Shown here: positions 20,155-28,775 of the stretch, piece after piece
Position numbering within the stretch: the first letter of the stretch is position 1
How the letters are laid out: every line of letters starts with the position of its first letter
Assembly (NCBI GenBank): GCA_963799315.1
Contig: CAWCWP010000002.1
Location: 372,001-436,000, forward strand
Source of the DNA: Parerythrobacter_A sp963799315
GTDB taxonomy: Bacteria > Pseudomonadota > Alphaproteobacteria > Sphingomonadales > Sphingomonadaceae
Direction of reading: 5' to 3'
DNA: 64,000 nt
The notes under the pieces: generated by a model
The model's database searches: none
What the model saw: the letters and a program-made list of their open reading frames with translations, nothing else
What the model was told of the DNA's origin: nothing
Made by a program: the position numbers and the translations under genes

Positions 20155-21141
20155 TCAGCGGCCCTTCGGTTCCGCATCGGGATCGCGCCAGCTTGGCATG
20201 GTGCCGCGCGGCAGGACGGCCAGCTCCTCCAGCCGCCGGGCCTGCCGTATCTCGGCGGTGATGCGCAGCAGGGGGTGGCGGTTATCGCGCAGCTGGCCCG
20301 GCGTCAGATCGAAGAAATGGCGCATCTCGCGGTTGAGGTGCGGTTCGTCGAAATAGCGCAGCCGCATTTCCGCTTCCTCGTCCGGTTCCGCCACACCAAG
20401 CAACATCGCCGCCATGTCCAGCGCCCGCGCCCGACGCAGCGCCCGCTTGGGCGTCAGGCCGAAATGACGCTTCACCGCCCGTTCCAGCGTGCGCGGCGTG
20501 ACCCCGCATTGCGCGGCAATAGCGACAGGCGAAGCGGTCGGGTCGGTCAATGTCGCCCGGTCGAACGCGGTTGCAACGGGATCGGGCGGAACCAGCCCAC
20601 GTATCTCGGCAAACCGGCACAGCGCCCAGTCGACATTGTCCAGCCATTGCGCCGGAGAACCACCCGGCCGTAAAATCTGCGCCATGTCGAATTCCGCCGT
20701 CAGGTCTTTCAGCTCTACGATCCGGTCCACGATTGACGCCATGTCCCTGTCGGACAACCGCGCGGCGGCCCCTGCGGAGGGATTGATCGTGACCACCTGA
20801 AAAGACCCGTGAATGACAACCGGCATGGCCGCCGATTGAGGCCCGAAATAAATGGAGTGGCCTTCCGGCCTGCTGGAGAAGTGCATGGGGCCGTCTGCCG
20901 TTTCCGCACTCCAGTCCGCGCCGAACAGGATGCGCGCGGTCGGCAATTCGTTGACGATCCGGCATTCTATGCTGGCACCTTCGGGCAGGGTCACGTCGGT
21001 TACGCTGATCCGGTGGAACCACGGGCGCGCGGCAAGCCCCGGCTGGCGGTTCAGCGCCAGCGGCATGCCTGCGCGCGTCGCGCCGGTGCTCGAACGGAGT
21101 GTTATGTGCGGCCCCTGTTGTATTCGCTGGAAAGTATGCAC
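20155..21141 (-). CDS. AraC-family transcriptional regulator
   Basis: The C-terminal third carries an AraC-type helix-turn-helix (PVAIAAQCGVTPRTLERAVKR, then FGLTPKRALRRARALDMAAML). The N-terminal part contains a beta-rich region resembling a ligand- or protein-binding cupin (SRPEGHSIYFGPQSAAMPVVI). The exact start is unsure. I chose the GTG at 21141, which leaves about 84 bases to the divergent phosphatase gene; an ATG at 21066 is the alternative. The regulated genes cannot be named from context. Confidence 0.75.
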   Translation of the reverse strand: MHTFQRIQQGPHITLRSSTGATRAGMPLALNRQPGLAARPWFHRISVTDVTLPEGASIECRIVNELPTARILFGADWSAETADGPMHFSSRPEGHSIYFGPQSAAMPVVIHGSFQVVTINPSAGAAARLSDRDMASIVDRIVELKDLTAEFDMAQILRPGGSPAQWLDNVDWALCRFAEIRGLVPPDPVATAFDRATLTDPTASPVAIAAQCGVTPRTLERAVKRHFGLTPKRALRRARALDMAAMLLGVAEPDEEAEMRLRYFDEPHLNREMRHFFDLTPGQLRDNRHPLLRITAEIRQARRLEELAVLPRGTMPSWRDPDAEPKGR

Positions 21142-21224
21142 AAGAAACGCCGCAAGGTCCAGACGACCGCTCCGATCCCGAGCGACTTGCCGTTTGTATG
21201 CCTCGGGCGCTACGCGCTGCTGCG

Positions 21225-22001
21225 ATGGCCAACACCCTTTCCGACGATCTCGCCCTTGCCAATCGCCTCGCCGACGCAGCGGGGGCTGCGATCCGCCCGC
21301 TGTTCCGCGCCGATTTCGCACATGAGCGCAAGGCGGACCGCTCGCCTGTCACGCAAGCCGACCGCGAGGGCGAAGCCGCAATGCGCGCCATACTGGAGGC
21401 TGAGCGCCCCGATGACGGCATCATCGGCGAGGAATACGGCACGCGCAATGAGGGCGTAGGGCGACAATGGGTGCTCGACCCCATCGACGGCACGGTCAGC
21501 TTCATGGCGGGTCGCCCGATTTTCGGCACGCTCATCGCGCTGATGCAGGATGGCTGGCCGGTGCTGGGTATCATCGACCAGCCGGTGCTGCGCGAACGCT
21601 GGGTCGGGCGCGTGGGCCAGCCGACGACGCTGAACGGCGCGCCCGTACAGGTCAGCGCCTGCAAGGAACTGGGCGATGCGGTGCTGGCATCGTCCGCGCC
21701 GCAATATTTTACCGACAGCGACGCCGCCGCCTTCATGTCGCTTGCGGCAAAAACATCGCAAACGGTGGTGTGGGGCGGCGATTGCTACAATTACGGCCTG
21801 CTCGCCGCCGGACATCTGGACGTGGTGTGCGAATCGGGACTGAAGCTGCACGATTACGCCGCGCTGGTCCCGGTGGTGGAGGGCGCGGGCGGGCTAATGG
21901 CCGACTGGCAGGGCAACCCGCTGGATGCCGAGTCAGATGGCCGGGTGCTGGCGCTAGGCGAACCTGCGCGGCTGGAAGATGTGCTGGAAGCGATGGGCTG
22001 A
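21225..22001 (+). CDS. hisN: inositol monophosphatase family enzyme, histidinol-phosphatase type
   Basis: A 258-residue Mg2+-dependent phosphatase. Metal-site motifs are EEYG (residue ~69), DPIDGTVSFMAGRP (residue ~84), and WGGDCYNYGLLAAGHLDVV with a late LHDYAALVPVVEGAGG. The replacement of the family's usual WDxAAG by LHDYAAL and of GNP-type residues by GDCYNYG resembles the HisN-type histidinol-phosphatase of Actinobacteria and Alphaproteobacteria, which complete histidine synthesis. A generic inositol phosphatase or CysQ-like role remains possible; no his genes are adjacent. Confidence 0.75.
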   Translation: MANTLSDDLALANRLADAAGAAIRPLFRADFAHERKADRSPVTQADREGEAAMRAILEAERPDDGIIGEEYGTRNEGVGRQWVLDPIDGTVSFMAGRPIFGTLIALMQDGWPVLGIIDQPVLRERWVGRVGQPTTLNGAPVQVSACKELGDAVLASSAPQYFTDSDAAAFMSLAAKTSQTVVWGGDCYNYGLLAAGHLDVVCESGLKLHDYAALVPVVEGAGGLMADWQGNPLDAESDGRVLALGEPARLEDVLEAMG

Positions 22002-22155
22002 AGGGGGGCAGCGGCCATCTCTGCTTGCGTTTTTGCCGCGACCCGGTAATTACGCGCGCTTCACCGACACGTGTGAGAATCTGCCGGTCTGGCCGTTAGG
22101 GCTGCCAGGGCTGGTACGATGCGTGTCCTTATCCGCATCCGAACAGGAGATGAAA

Positions 22156-22359
22156 ATGCCCAAGCTGAAGACCAAGAGCGGTGTCAAAAAACGCTTCAAG
22201 ATCACCGCGACCGGCAAGGTCAAGCACGGTGTCGCCGGCAAGCGCCACCGCCTGACGCACCACAATGCGAAGTATATCCGCCAGAACCGCGGAACCACCC
22301 TGGTCGCCGACGCCGATGCGCGCGTGATCAAGAAGTGGGCGCCCTACGGGCTTTCGTGA
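22156..22359 (+). CDS. rpmI: ribosomal protein L35
   Basis: A 67-residue basic protein beginning MPKLKTKSGVKKRFKITATG and containing the L35 signature GKRHRLTHHNAKYIRQ. An AGGAG lies nine bases before the ATG. It is paired with rplT downstream, as usual, but here 182 bases containing a 34-bp perfect inverted repeat separate the two genes. infC is not in the immediate upstream region. Confidence 0.98.
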   Translation: MPKLKTKSGVKKRFKITATGKVKHGVAGKRHRLTHHNAKYIRQNRGTTLVADADARVIKKWAPYGLS

Positions 22360-22389
22360 CAGTTTAACATGAGCATGTCGCGGGTGTTT

Positions 22390-22520
22390 TTGTTTGCTCG
22401 CTGACGCTCGCGGGCTGTGCCTTCCCGCTCCCCCTCCCGACCACCCACGGGATTATCCTGATCGGGTGGTCGGGAGGGGGAGCGGGAAGGCACAGCCAAG
22501 GAAGGCCGGATGGCCGACCG
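22390..22520. repeat. dispersed palindromic element, copy 1 (between rpmI and rplT)
   Basis: The core is a perfect 34-bp inverted repeat, arms 22413-22446 and 22464-22497, separated by a 17-base loop. The arms read GGCTGTGCCTTCCCGC-CCCCTCCCGACCACCC-like sequence. A second, slightly diverged copy lies in the GTA cluster at about 49540-49665 in the same orientation. The two share flanks on both sides (a GCTCGC-ACGCTCG stretch before, a GGATG-CCGACCG stretch after), so the mobile or duplicated unit is about 125 bases. It would form an extremely stable RNA hairpin inside the L35-L20 transcript. Confidence 0.85.
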
Positions 22521-22541
22521 CACCAAACAAGGATATATACT

Positions 22542-22901
22542 ATGCCTCGCATCAAACGCGGCGTCACCACGCGCCAGAAGCACAAGCGGCTCCTCGAACA
22601 GGCCAAGGGCTATCGCGGCCGTCGCAAGAACACCATCCGCGTCGCGCGCCAGGCGGTCGAGAAGGCCGGCCAATACGCCTATCGCGACCGCAAGGTTAAG
22701 AAGCGCACGTTCCGCGCTTTGTGGATCCAGCGTATCAACGCTGCCGTCCGCGCCGAAGGGCTGACCTATTCGCAGTTCATGCACGGCGTGAAACTCGCCG
22801 GGATCGAGCTGGACCGCAAGGTCATGGCCGACCTCGCCATGAACGAGGAAGCTGCATTCAAAGGCATTATCGGTCAGGCCAAGGCTGCGCTTCCCGCGTA
22901 A
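22542..22901 (+). CDS. rplT: ribosomal protein L20
   Basis: A 119-residue protein with the family start MPRIKRGVTTRQKHKRLL and the conserved AKGYRGRRKNTIRVARQAVEKA. The C-terminal zinc-less globular part has WIQRINAAVRAEGLTYSQFMHGV and ends KAALPA. Length is standard. A GGATATATACT region with GGA precedes the ATG. L20 autoregulates rpmI-rplT in E. coli; whether the inserted repeat element here affects such control is unknown. Confidence 0.98.
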   Translation: MPRIKRGVTTRQKHKRLLEQAKGYRGRRKNTIRVARQAVEKAGQYAYRDRKVKKRTFRALWIQRINAAVRAEGLTYSQFMHGVKLAGIELDRKVMADLAMNEEAAFKGIIGQAKAALPA

Positions 22902-22929
22902 GCTGCATTGCCCGATACGACGAATAGCG

Positions 22930-22960
22930 GGGCGGTCCATGATGGGCCGCCCTTTGCTTT
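22930..22960 (+). terminator. rho-independent terminator after rplT
   Basis: A nine-base-pair stem (GGGCGGTCC with GGGCCGCCC, one G-U pair) with a five-base loop is followed by TTTGCTTTT. It sits 28 bases after the rplT stop and before pheS. Confidence 0.8.
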
Positions 22961-22993
22961 TGCGCCCCACATTCGATAGCGGCTGGCTGACAT

Positions 22994-24107
22994 ATGCAAG
23001 ACCTGAAAACCCGAACCGAACAGGCGGTCATCGCCATTGCCGCCGCGCCCGATGCCACGGCGCTGGACGCGCTGCGTGTGGAAGCCGTGGGCAAGCAGGG
23101 CTGGGTCAGCCAGCTATTGAAAACGCTGGGCAAGATGACGCCTGAAGAACGACAAGCGCAAGCGCCTGCGATCCAGTCCGCCCGCGCCGCGATTGCCGGA
23201 GCGGTCGAGGCGCGCAAGGCCGAGCTGGACACTGCCGAGCTGGACCGCAGGCTGGCCACCGAAACGCTCGACCTGACGCTGCCCGCGCCAGCACGCCCAA
23301 GCGGGAGCATCCATCCGGTCAGCCAGGTAATGGACGAGCTGGCCGAGATTTTCGCCGACCTCGGCTTCGCCGTGAAAACCGGGCCGGAGATCGAGGACGA
23401 CTGGCACAATTTCACTGCGCTCAACATGGACGAGAACCATCCCGCCCGCGCGATGCACGACACGTTCTATTTCCCCGACGAGAGTTGGGACGAACGGCGC
23501 TATTCTGCTCCGCACCCACACCTCACCGGTGCAGATCCGCACCATGATGGCGGAGGGCGGCCCGCTTCGCATTATCGCACCGGGCCGCGTCTATCGCAGC
23601 GACAGCGACGCGACGCATACGCCGATGTTCCACCAGGTCGAAGGGCTGGTCATCGACCGCGATATCCATCTCGGCCATCTGAAATGGACGCTGGAGACAT
23701 TCCTGAAAGCGTTTTTCGAGCGCGACGATATCGTGCTGCGCCTGCGCCCGTCCTACTTCCCCTTCACCGAACCCAGCGTGGAAGTCGATGTCGGCTGGAA
23801 GGACGAGACGACCAAGGGCGTGAAGCGCCGCGTGCTGGGTGGCGACGGCGATGCGCCGGGGCATGGCTGGATGGAGCTGCTCGGCAGCGGCATGGTCAAC
23901 GCCCGCGTAATCGAATTTGCCGGTCTGGACCCCGACGAATGGCAGGGTTTTGCCTTCGGTGTCGGTGTGGACCGGCTGGCGATGCTGAAATACGGGATGG
24001 ACGACTTGCGCGCCTTTTTCGACGGGGATGCGCGCTGGATGGAGCATTACGGCTTCGATCCGCTGGCCGTGCCGACACTTTCCGGCGGTGTGGGAGACGC
24101 GCCATGA
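22994..24107 (+). CDS. pheS: phenylalanyl-tRNA synthetase alpha subunit (one frame break)
   Basis: Catalytic subunit of the (alpha-beta)2 class II synthetase. The N-terminal coiled coil is followed by HPVSQVMDELAEIFADLGF and motif 2 around IIAPGRVYRSDSDATHTPMFHQVEG. Motif 3 is GFAFGVGVDRLAMLKYG. The frame breaks near 23505, between DERR and LLRTHTSPVQIRTM. Removing one T there restores a 370-residue protein. The enzyme is essential, so the break is almost certainly technical. Its TGA overlaps the pheT ATG by four bases. Confidence 0.94.
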
Positions 24108-26518
24108 AGTTTTCGCTGACCTGGCTGAAAGACCACCTCGAAACCGACGCGGATGTTGCGACCATCGCGGCCAAGCTGAACGCGATCGGGCTGGAAGTCG
24201 AAGGGGTGGAAGACCCGGCGGAGCGCCTCGCGGGCTTTTGCGTCGCCGAAGTGCTGACGGCGGAAAAGCACCCCGATGCGGACAAACTGCAAGTCCTGTC
24301 GGTCGATGCCGGGGCCGAAGTGAATGGGGGCGAGCCGCTACAGGTCGTCTGCGGTGCGCCCAATGCGCGCGCCGGAATGAAGGGCGTGCTGGGCCTGCCC
24401 GGTGCGGTGGTGCCCGCCAATGGCATGGAGCTGCGCAAATCCGCCATTCGCGGCGTGGAATCCAACGGCATGATGTGCTCGGTGCGCGAGCTGGAGCTGG
24501 GCGACGAGCATGACGGCATCATCGAACTGCCCGCCGATGCGACGGTCGGCTACAGCTTCGCCGATTACAGCGGATCCTCACCCGTATTCGACGTGGCGAT
24601 CACGCCCAACCGGCCCGACTGCATGGGCGTGTACGGCATTGCGCGCGATCTGGCGGCGGCGGGCCTCGGCACGCTGAAACCGATTGCAGTGCCGTCGTTC
24701 GACGAGAGCGCTGGTGATGCGCCCGATATCGCCATCGACGATGCCGGGGGTTGCCCCGCTTTCTTCGCGCGGATCGTGCGTGGTGTGACCAACGGCGCCT
24801 CGCCCGACTGGCTGCAACAGCGGCTGGCGAGCGCGGGGCAGAAGCCGATCTCGCTGCTGGTCGACCTGACCAACTATCTCAGCCTCGCCTTCGGGCGTCC
24901 GGCGCATGTCTACGACTTGGCGAAGCTGGACGGCACGCTGACGGCACGCCGTGCGAAAGATGGCGAACAGGTCGAGGCGCTGAACGGCAAGACCTATACG
25001 CTCGACGACAACATGCTGGTGATCGCGGACGATGCGGGGGTGCACGATATCGCGGGCATCATGGGCGGCGCGGCGTCCGGCTGCACGGAGGACACCACCG
25101 ATGTGCTGATCGAAATCGCCTGGTTCGATCCTGCCACCATCGGTGCGACCGGGCGGAAGCTGGGCCTTGCCAGCGATGCGCGCACGCGGTTCGAGCGAGG
25201 CGTCGATCCGGCGTTTCTCGACACCGGGCTGGACCTGCTGACCGGCATGATCGCGGAACTGGCAGGCGGCACCGTCTCCGCGCCAACGCGGCTGGGCAGC
25301 GCACCTGACGCACCGCGCATGGTCGCTTTCGACCCCGCGCTGACCGAGCGCTTGGGCGGCGTAGCCATCGCCGAAGACGAGCAGGCGGCGATCCTTGCCG
25401 CTCTGGATTTTGCCGTCGCCTGCGACACTGTGCCGTGGCAGGTCGCGGTGCCGCCGCGCCGCTTCGATATCGAAGGGCCTGCCGATCTGGTCGAGGAAAT
25501 CGTGCGTATGCACGGGCTGGACCGGGTGGAAAGCGTGGCCCTGCCGCGCGCCGACGGCGTGGCCCGACCCACCGCCAGCCGCGCGCAGAAGCTGGAGCGC
25601 CGCGTCCGCCGCGCCGCCGCCGCGCGCGGGCTGCATGAGGCAGTGACGTGGTCCTTCCTGCCCGTCCCCGATGCCGAGCATTTCGCCCCCGAAGGCCAGT
25701 CGCTGTGGGTGCTCGACAATCCGATCAGCGAGGACATGAGAGCGATGCAGCCGTCGCTCATCCCCGGCCTGCTGTCGGCGGCGAAACGCAATGCCGATCG
25801 CGGCAACGCGAGTTCGCGCCTGTTCGAAGTGGGGCGGCGGTATTTCCGCGCCAAGGACGGATCGAGCGACGAGAAGCCGACGCTGGGTCTGGTGCTGGCA
25901 GGCGAGAAAACCGCGCGCGGTTGGGCCACCGGCAAGACCGCTGCGTTCGACGCCTACGATGCCAAGGCCGAAGCTCTGGCACTGCTCGCCAGCGTCGGCG
26001 CTCCGGTTGCCAAGCTGATGGTGATGAGCGAGGCTGGTCCGCAATTCCACCCCGGACAGTCGGGCACGCTGCGGCTCGGCCCGAAGAATATCCTCGCCCG
26101 CTTCGGCGCGCTGCATCCACGCACCCTGGAGGCTTTCGATATTGACGGGCCGGTGGTCGCGGCGGAGATTTTCTTCGACGCCATTCCGGTGAAGAAGGGC
26201 GCAAGCAGTTTCGCCCGCTCGCCCTATGCGCCGCCCGCGCTGCAAGCGGTCACGCGCGATTTCGCCTTCCTGGTCGACGCCGGGATGGCGGCGGGCGACC
26301 TGCTGCGCGCGGTGCGGGGCGCGGACAAGAACGCCATCGTCGATGCGCGCATTTTCGATGTGTTCGCCGGAGAGGGTGTGCCCGAAGGCAGGAAGTCGCT
26401 GGCGCTGGAAGTGACTCTCCAGCCGGGCGACAAGAGCTTTACCGAGGCGGATTTGAAGGCGGTGTCGGACAGGATTGTGGCGGCTGCGATGAAGAAGGGC
26501 GCGGCGTTGCGGGGGTAA
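24104..26518 (+). CDS. pheT: phenylalanyl-tRNA synthetase beta subunit
   Basis: An 804-residue protein with the full domain order. The N-terminal MKFSLTWLKDHLETD is followed by the EMAP-like tRNA-binding domain (FCVAEVLTAEKHPDADKLQVLSVDAG). The B3/4 editing domain comes next (VDLTNYLSLAFGRPAHVYD), then B5 around RRFDIEGPADLVEEIVRMHGL and the synthetase-like domain. A C-terminal anticodon-binding FDX-ACB domain ends the protein (AVTRDFAFLVD, VTLQPGDKSFTEADLKAV). It is coupled to pheS by an ATGA overlap. Confidence 0.97.
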   Translation: MKFSLTWLKDHLETDADVATIAAKLNAIGLEVEGVEDPAERLAGFCVAEVLTAEKHPDADKLQVLSVDAGAEVNGGEPLQVVCGAPNARAGMKGVLGLPGAVVPANGMELRKSAIRGVESNGMMCSVRELELGDEHDGIIELPADATVGYSFADYSGSSPVFDVAITPNRPDCMGVYGIARDLAAAGLGTLKPIAVPSFDESAGDAPDIAIDDAGGCPAFFARIVRGVTNGASPDWLQQRLASAGQKPISLLVDLTNYLSLAFGRPAHVYDLAKLDGTLTARRAKDGEQVEALNGKTYTLDDNMLVIADDAGVHDIAGIMGGAASGCTEDTTDVLIEIAWFDPATIGATGRKLGLASDARTRFERGVDPAFLDTGLDLLTGMIAELAGGTVSAPTRLGSAPDAPRMVAFDPALTERLGGVAIAEDEQAAILAALDFAVACDTVPWQVAVPPRRFDIEGPADLVEEIVRMHGLDRVESVALPRADGVARPTASRAQKLERRVRRAAAARGLHEAVTWSFLPVPDAEHFAPEGQSLWVLDNPISEDMRAMQPSLIPGLLSAAKRNADRGNASSRLFEVGRRYFRAKDGSSDEKPTLGLVLAGEKTARGWATGKTAAFDAYDAKAEALALLASVGAPVAKLMVMSEAGPQFHPGQSGTLRLGPKNILARFGALHPRTLEAFDIDGPVVAAEIFFDAIPVKKGASSFARSPYAPPALQAVTRDFAFLVDAGMAAGDLLRAVRGADKNAIVDARIFDVFAGEGVPEGRKSLALEVTLQPGDKSFTEADLKAVSDRIVAAAMKKGAALRG

Positions 26519-26540
26519 GACCCTCCCCCGAACCCAGCCT

Positions 26541-26673
26541 ACCCGTCATCCTGAACTTGTTTCAGGATCCATTTGTCGTCTAGGCGGACGGCCAAGGTTG
26601 GCACGCGCTCGCATCCCCGCACAACCGGTGCTTCGTGGCCAGATGGACCCTGAAACAAGTTCAGGGTGACGGT
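26541..26673. repeat. inverted pair of a CCTGAA-CTTG-TTTCAGG dispersed repeat
   Basis: Two copies of a roughly 31-base unit face each other: 26541-26572 and 26643-26673. The left reads ACCCGTCATCCTGAACTTG and continues to GGATCCAT. The right is its reverse complement with one or two differences. Each unit also contains a short internal palindrome. The 70 bases between arms show no gene. It lies between pheT and prfC and could act as a transcript-end hairpin. Repeats of this wording are common in sphingomonad genomes (from memory, not searched). Confidence 0.8.
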
Positions 26674-26696
26674 AAATTTTAAGGTCCATCATCCCA

Positions 26697-28250
26697 ATGC
26701 CAAGCACCATCCCTCACACCAGCAGGCGCACCTTCGCCATCATCTCGCACCCCGATGCAGGCAAGACGACGCTGACCGAGAAGCTGCTGTTGCAGGGCGG
26801 GGCGATCCATCTGGCGGGGGAGGTCAAGGCGCGCGGGGCGGCGCGGCGGGCGCGGTCGGACTGGATGAAGATCGAGCAGCAGCGCGGCATTTCCGTGACG
26901 AGCAGCGTGATGACATTCGAGCGGCCCGATGCGGACGGCAATGTCATCACCTTCAACCTGCTCGACACGCCGGGACACGAGGATTTTTCCGAAGACACCT
27001 ATCGCACGCTGACGGCGGTGGACTCCGCCGTGATGGTGATCGACGCCGCGAAAGGCATCGAGCCGCAGACGCGCAAGCTGTTCGAAGTGTGCCGCCTGCG
27101 CAATGTCCCGATCATCACCTTCGTCAACAAGGTGGACCGCGAGGGACGGCCCGTTTTCGAATTGCTGGACGAGATTGCGGACATGCTGGCGCTGGACGTC
27201 AGCCCGCAGATGTTTCCCATCGGCATGGGCGGGGAGTTTCACGGGATACTCGATTTCGCCACCGGCGCGGTCGCGGTGCCGGAGGGGCCGTCGAAAGAGT
27301 TTCAGGGGACACGCGAGACCGATTTCGACATCCCGCAACGCTTCGCCGAAAATGCCGAGCTGGCGCAGATCGGCTATCCCGAATTCGACCTCGACGCCTA
27401 TCGCGCGGGCGACCTGACGCCGGTCTATTTCGGCAGCGCACTGAAGAATTTCGGCGTGACCGAACTGATCGAGGCCATCGCCCGCTTCGCCCCGCCGCCG
27501 CGCCCGCAGCCTGCTGGCGACGACCATATCGAACCCGGCCATGACGAGGTAAGCGGCTTCATCTTCAAGGTGCAGGCCAATATGGACCCCAACCACCGCG
27601 ACCGCATCGCTTTCATGCGGCAGGTGTCGGGCACATTTAAACGCGGCATGAAGCTGACGCCGAGCGGGCTGGGCAAGCCCATCGCCGTGCATTCGCCCAT
27701 CCTGTTCTTCGCGCAGGACCGCGAGCTGGCCGATACCGCGCAAGCGGGCGACATCATCGGCATCCCGAACCACGGCACGCTGCGCGTCGGCGATACGCTG
27801 AGCGAGAAAAACCTTATCCGCTTCACCGGCCTGCCCAATTTCGCGCCGGAAATCCTGCGCCGGGTGCAGTTGAAAGACCCGACTAAGACGAAGCAGTTGC
27901 GCAAGGCGCTGGACGATCTGTCCGAAGAAGGCGTGATCCAGGTGTTCTATCCCGAAATCGGTGCGCAGCACATCGTCGGCGTGGTCGGGCAGTTGCAGCT
28001 GGAAGTGCTGATCTCCCGGCTGTCGGCGGAATACAAGGTGGAGGCGGCGCTGGAGGATTCGCCCTTCTCCACCGCGCGCTGGCTGAAAGGCGATGCGGCC
28101 AGGATCGACGCGTTCGAATCGATCAATCGCCCGAATCTGGCCCGCGACCGCGATGGCGATCTGGTGTTTATGGCAAAAAGCCCGTGGGACGTGAACTACC
28201 AGCAGGAAAAGAACCCGGATCTGACATTTTCGGCAACGAAAGAACGCTGA
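26697..28250 (+). CDS. prfC: peptide chain release factor 3
   Basis: A translational GTPase that recycles RF1/RF2. The 517 residues carry G1 SHPDAGKTT, the switch regions QQRGISVTSSVM and G3 DTPGHEDFSEDTYR, and G4 FVNKVDREGR. RF3-specific text follows (KGIEPQTRKLFEVCRLRNVPI; domain III MRQVSGTFKRGMKL). It is clearly RF3 rather than EF-G by the RGAARRARSDWMKIEQQRG block. It stands alone downstream of the repeat pair. Confidence 0.96.
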   Translation: MPSTIPHTSRRTFAIISHPDAGKTTLTEKLLLQGGAIHLAGEVKARGAARRARSDWMKIEQQRGISVTSSVMTFERPDADGNVITFNLLDTPGHEDFSEDTYRTLTAVDSAVMVIDAAKGIEPQTRKLFEVCRLRNVPIITFVNKVDREGRPVFELLDEIADMLALDVSPQMFPIGMGGEFHGILDFATGAVAVPEGPSKEFQGTRETDFDIPQRFAENAELAQIGYPEFDLDAYRAGDLTPVYFGSALKNFGVTELIEAIARFAPPPRPQPAGDDHIEPGHDEVSGFIFKVQANMDPNHRDRIAFMRQVSGTFKRGMKLTPSGLGKPIAVHSPILFFAQDRELADTAQAGDIIGIPNHGTLRVGDTLSEKNLIRFTGLPNFAPEILRRVQLKDPTKTKQLRKALDDLSEEGVIQVFYPEIGAQHIVGVVGQLQLEVLISRLSAEYKVEAALEDSPFSTARWLKGDAARIDAFESINRPNLARDRDGDLVFMAKSPWDVNYQQEKNPDLTFSATKER

Positions 28251-28352
28251 CAGGCTGCGGTCAATTTAAGCATTGCTTAACTTTTGAGCAGCGGCAGCAA
28301 CGCTGCTGACTATCCATGCCCGCATACCGGGCATATTTGCGCCGACAGCTAG

Positions 28353-28368
28353 TTGGCACGGTGCTTGC
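28353..28368 (+). promoter_or_regulatory. sigma-54 (RpoN) promoter of glnK-amtB
   Basis: The sequence TTGGCAC-GGTGC-TTGC matches the -24/-12 consensus TGGCAC-N5-TTGC exactly in its conserved GG and GC dinucleotides and spacing. It ends about 47 bases before the glnK ATG, a fitting leader length. This implies NtrC-dependent nitrogen control of the PII-ammonium transporter pair. I did not find a clear NtrC box by eye. Confidence 0.85.
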
Positions 28369-28415
28369 GACACTCTCCTCCGCCGGAAACTGTCCGGTGC
28401 TTCAAGGGGGGCACG

Positions 28416-28755
28416 ATGAAATACATCATCGCCATCATAAAACCGTTCAAGCTGGACGAGGTGCAGGATGCGCTGGGCGCGGTCGGCATTACCGGAATGA
28501 CCGTGTCCGAGGTCAAGGGCTTCGGGCGGCAGAAAGGCCGGACCGAGATTTATCGCGGCGCCGAATACACCACCAACATGCTGCCCAAGGTGAAGCTGGA
28601 AATCGCCGTGGCTGACGAGGCGGCGGATCAGGTGGTGGAAACCATCATGCAGACCGCAGGCGCGCAGACCATCGGCGACGGCAAGATTTTCGTGTCTGGA
28701 GCTGGCCTCCGCCACTCGCATCCGCACCGGCGAAACCGGCGAAACGGCGCTTTGA
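28416..28755 (+). CDS. glnK: PII nitrogen regulatory protein (one frame break)
   Basis: A trimeric signalling protein that binds ATP, ADP and 2-oxoglutarate and gates AmtB. It has the PII start MKYIIAIIKPFKLDEVQDAL and the T-loop KGFGRQKGRTEIYRGAEYT, in which the tyrosine of EIYRGAEY is the uridylylation site. The C-terminal signature runs after QTIGDGKIFV. An extra T near 28693 shifts the frame. Without it the protein ends LELASATRIRTGETGETAL at a TGA (28755), 112 residues in total. In the given sequence the shifted frame runs on into amtB, giving a false fusion. A strong AAGGGGGG precedes the ATG. Confidence 0.93.
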
Positions 28756-28775
28756 GAGCCATGAGGAAACACACC

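Noticed and set aside
22390..22520. The palindrome between rpmI and rplT as a simple terminator
   Set aside because: A 34-bp stem with shared flanks in a second genomic copy and no T-run is better explained as a dispersed element, though it may still affect transcription.
22994..26518. A 1,174-residue PheS-PheT fusion
   Set aside because: The stretch between 23505 and 24104 is out of frame. The real pheS continues in the alternative frame with motif 3 and stops at 24107, overlapping the pheT start.
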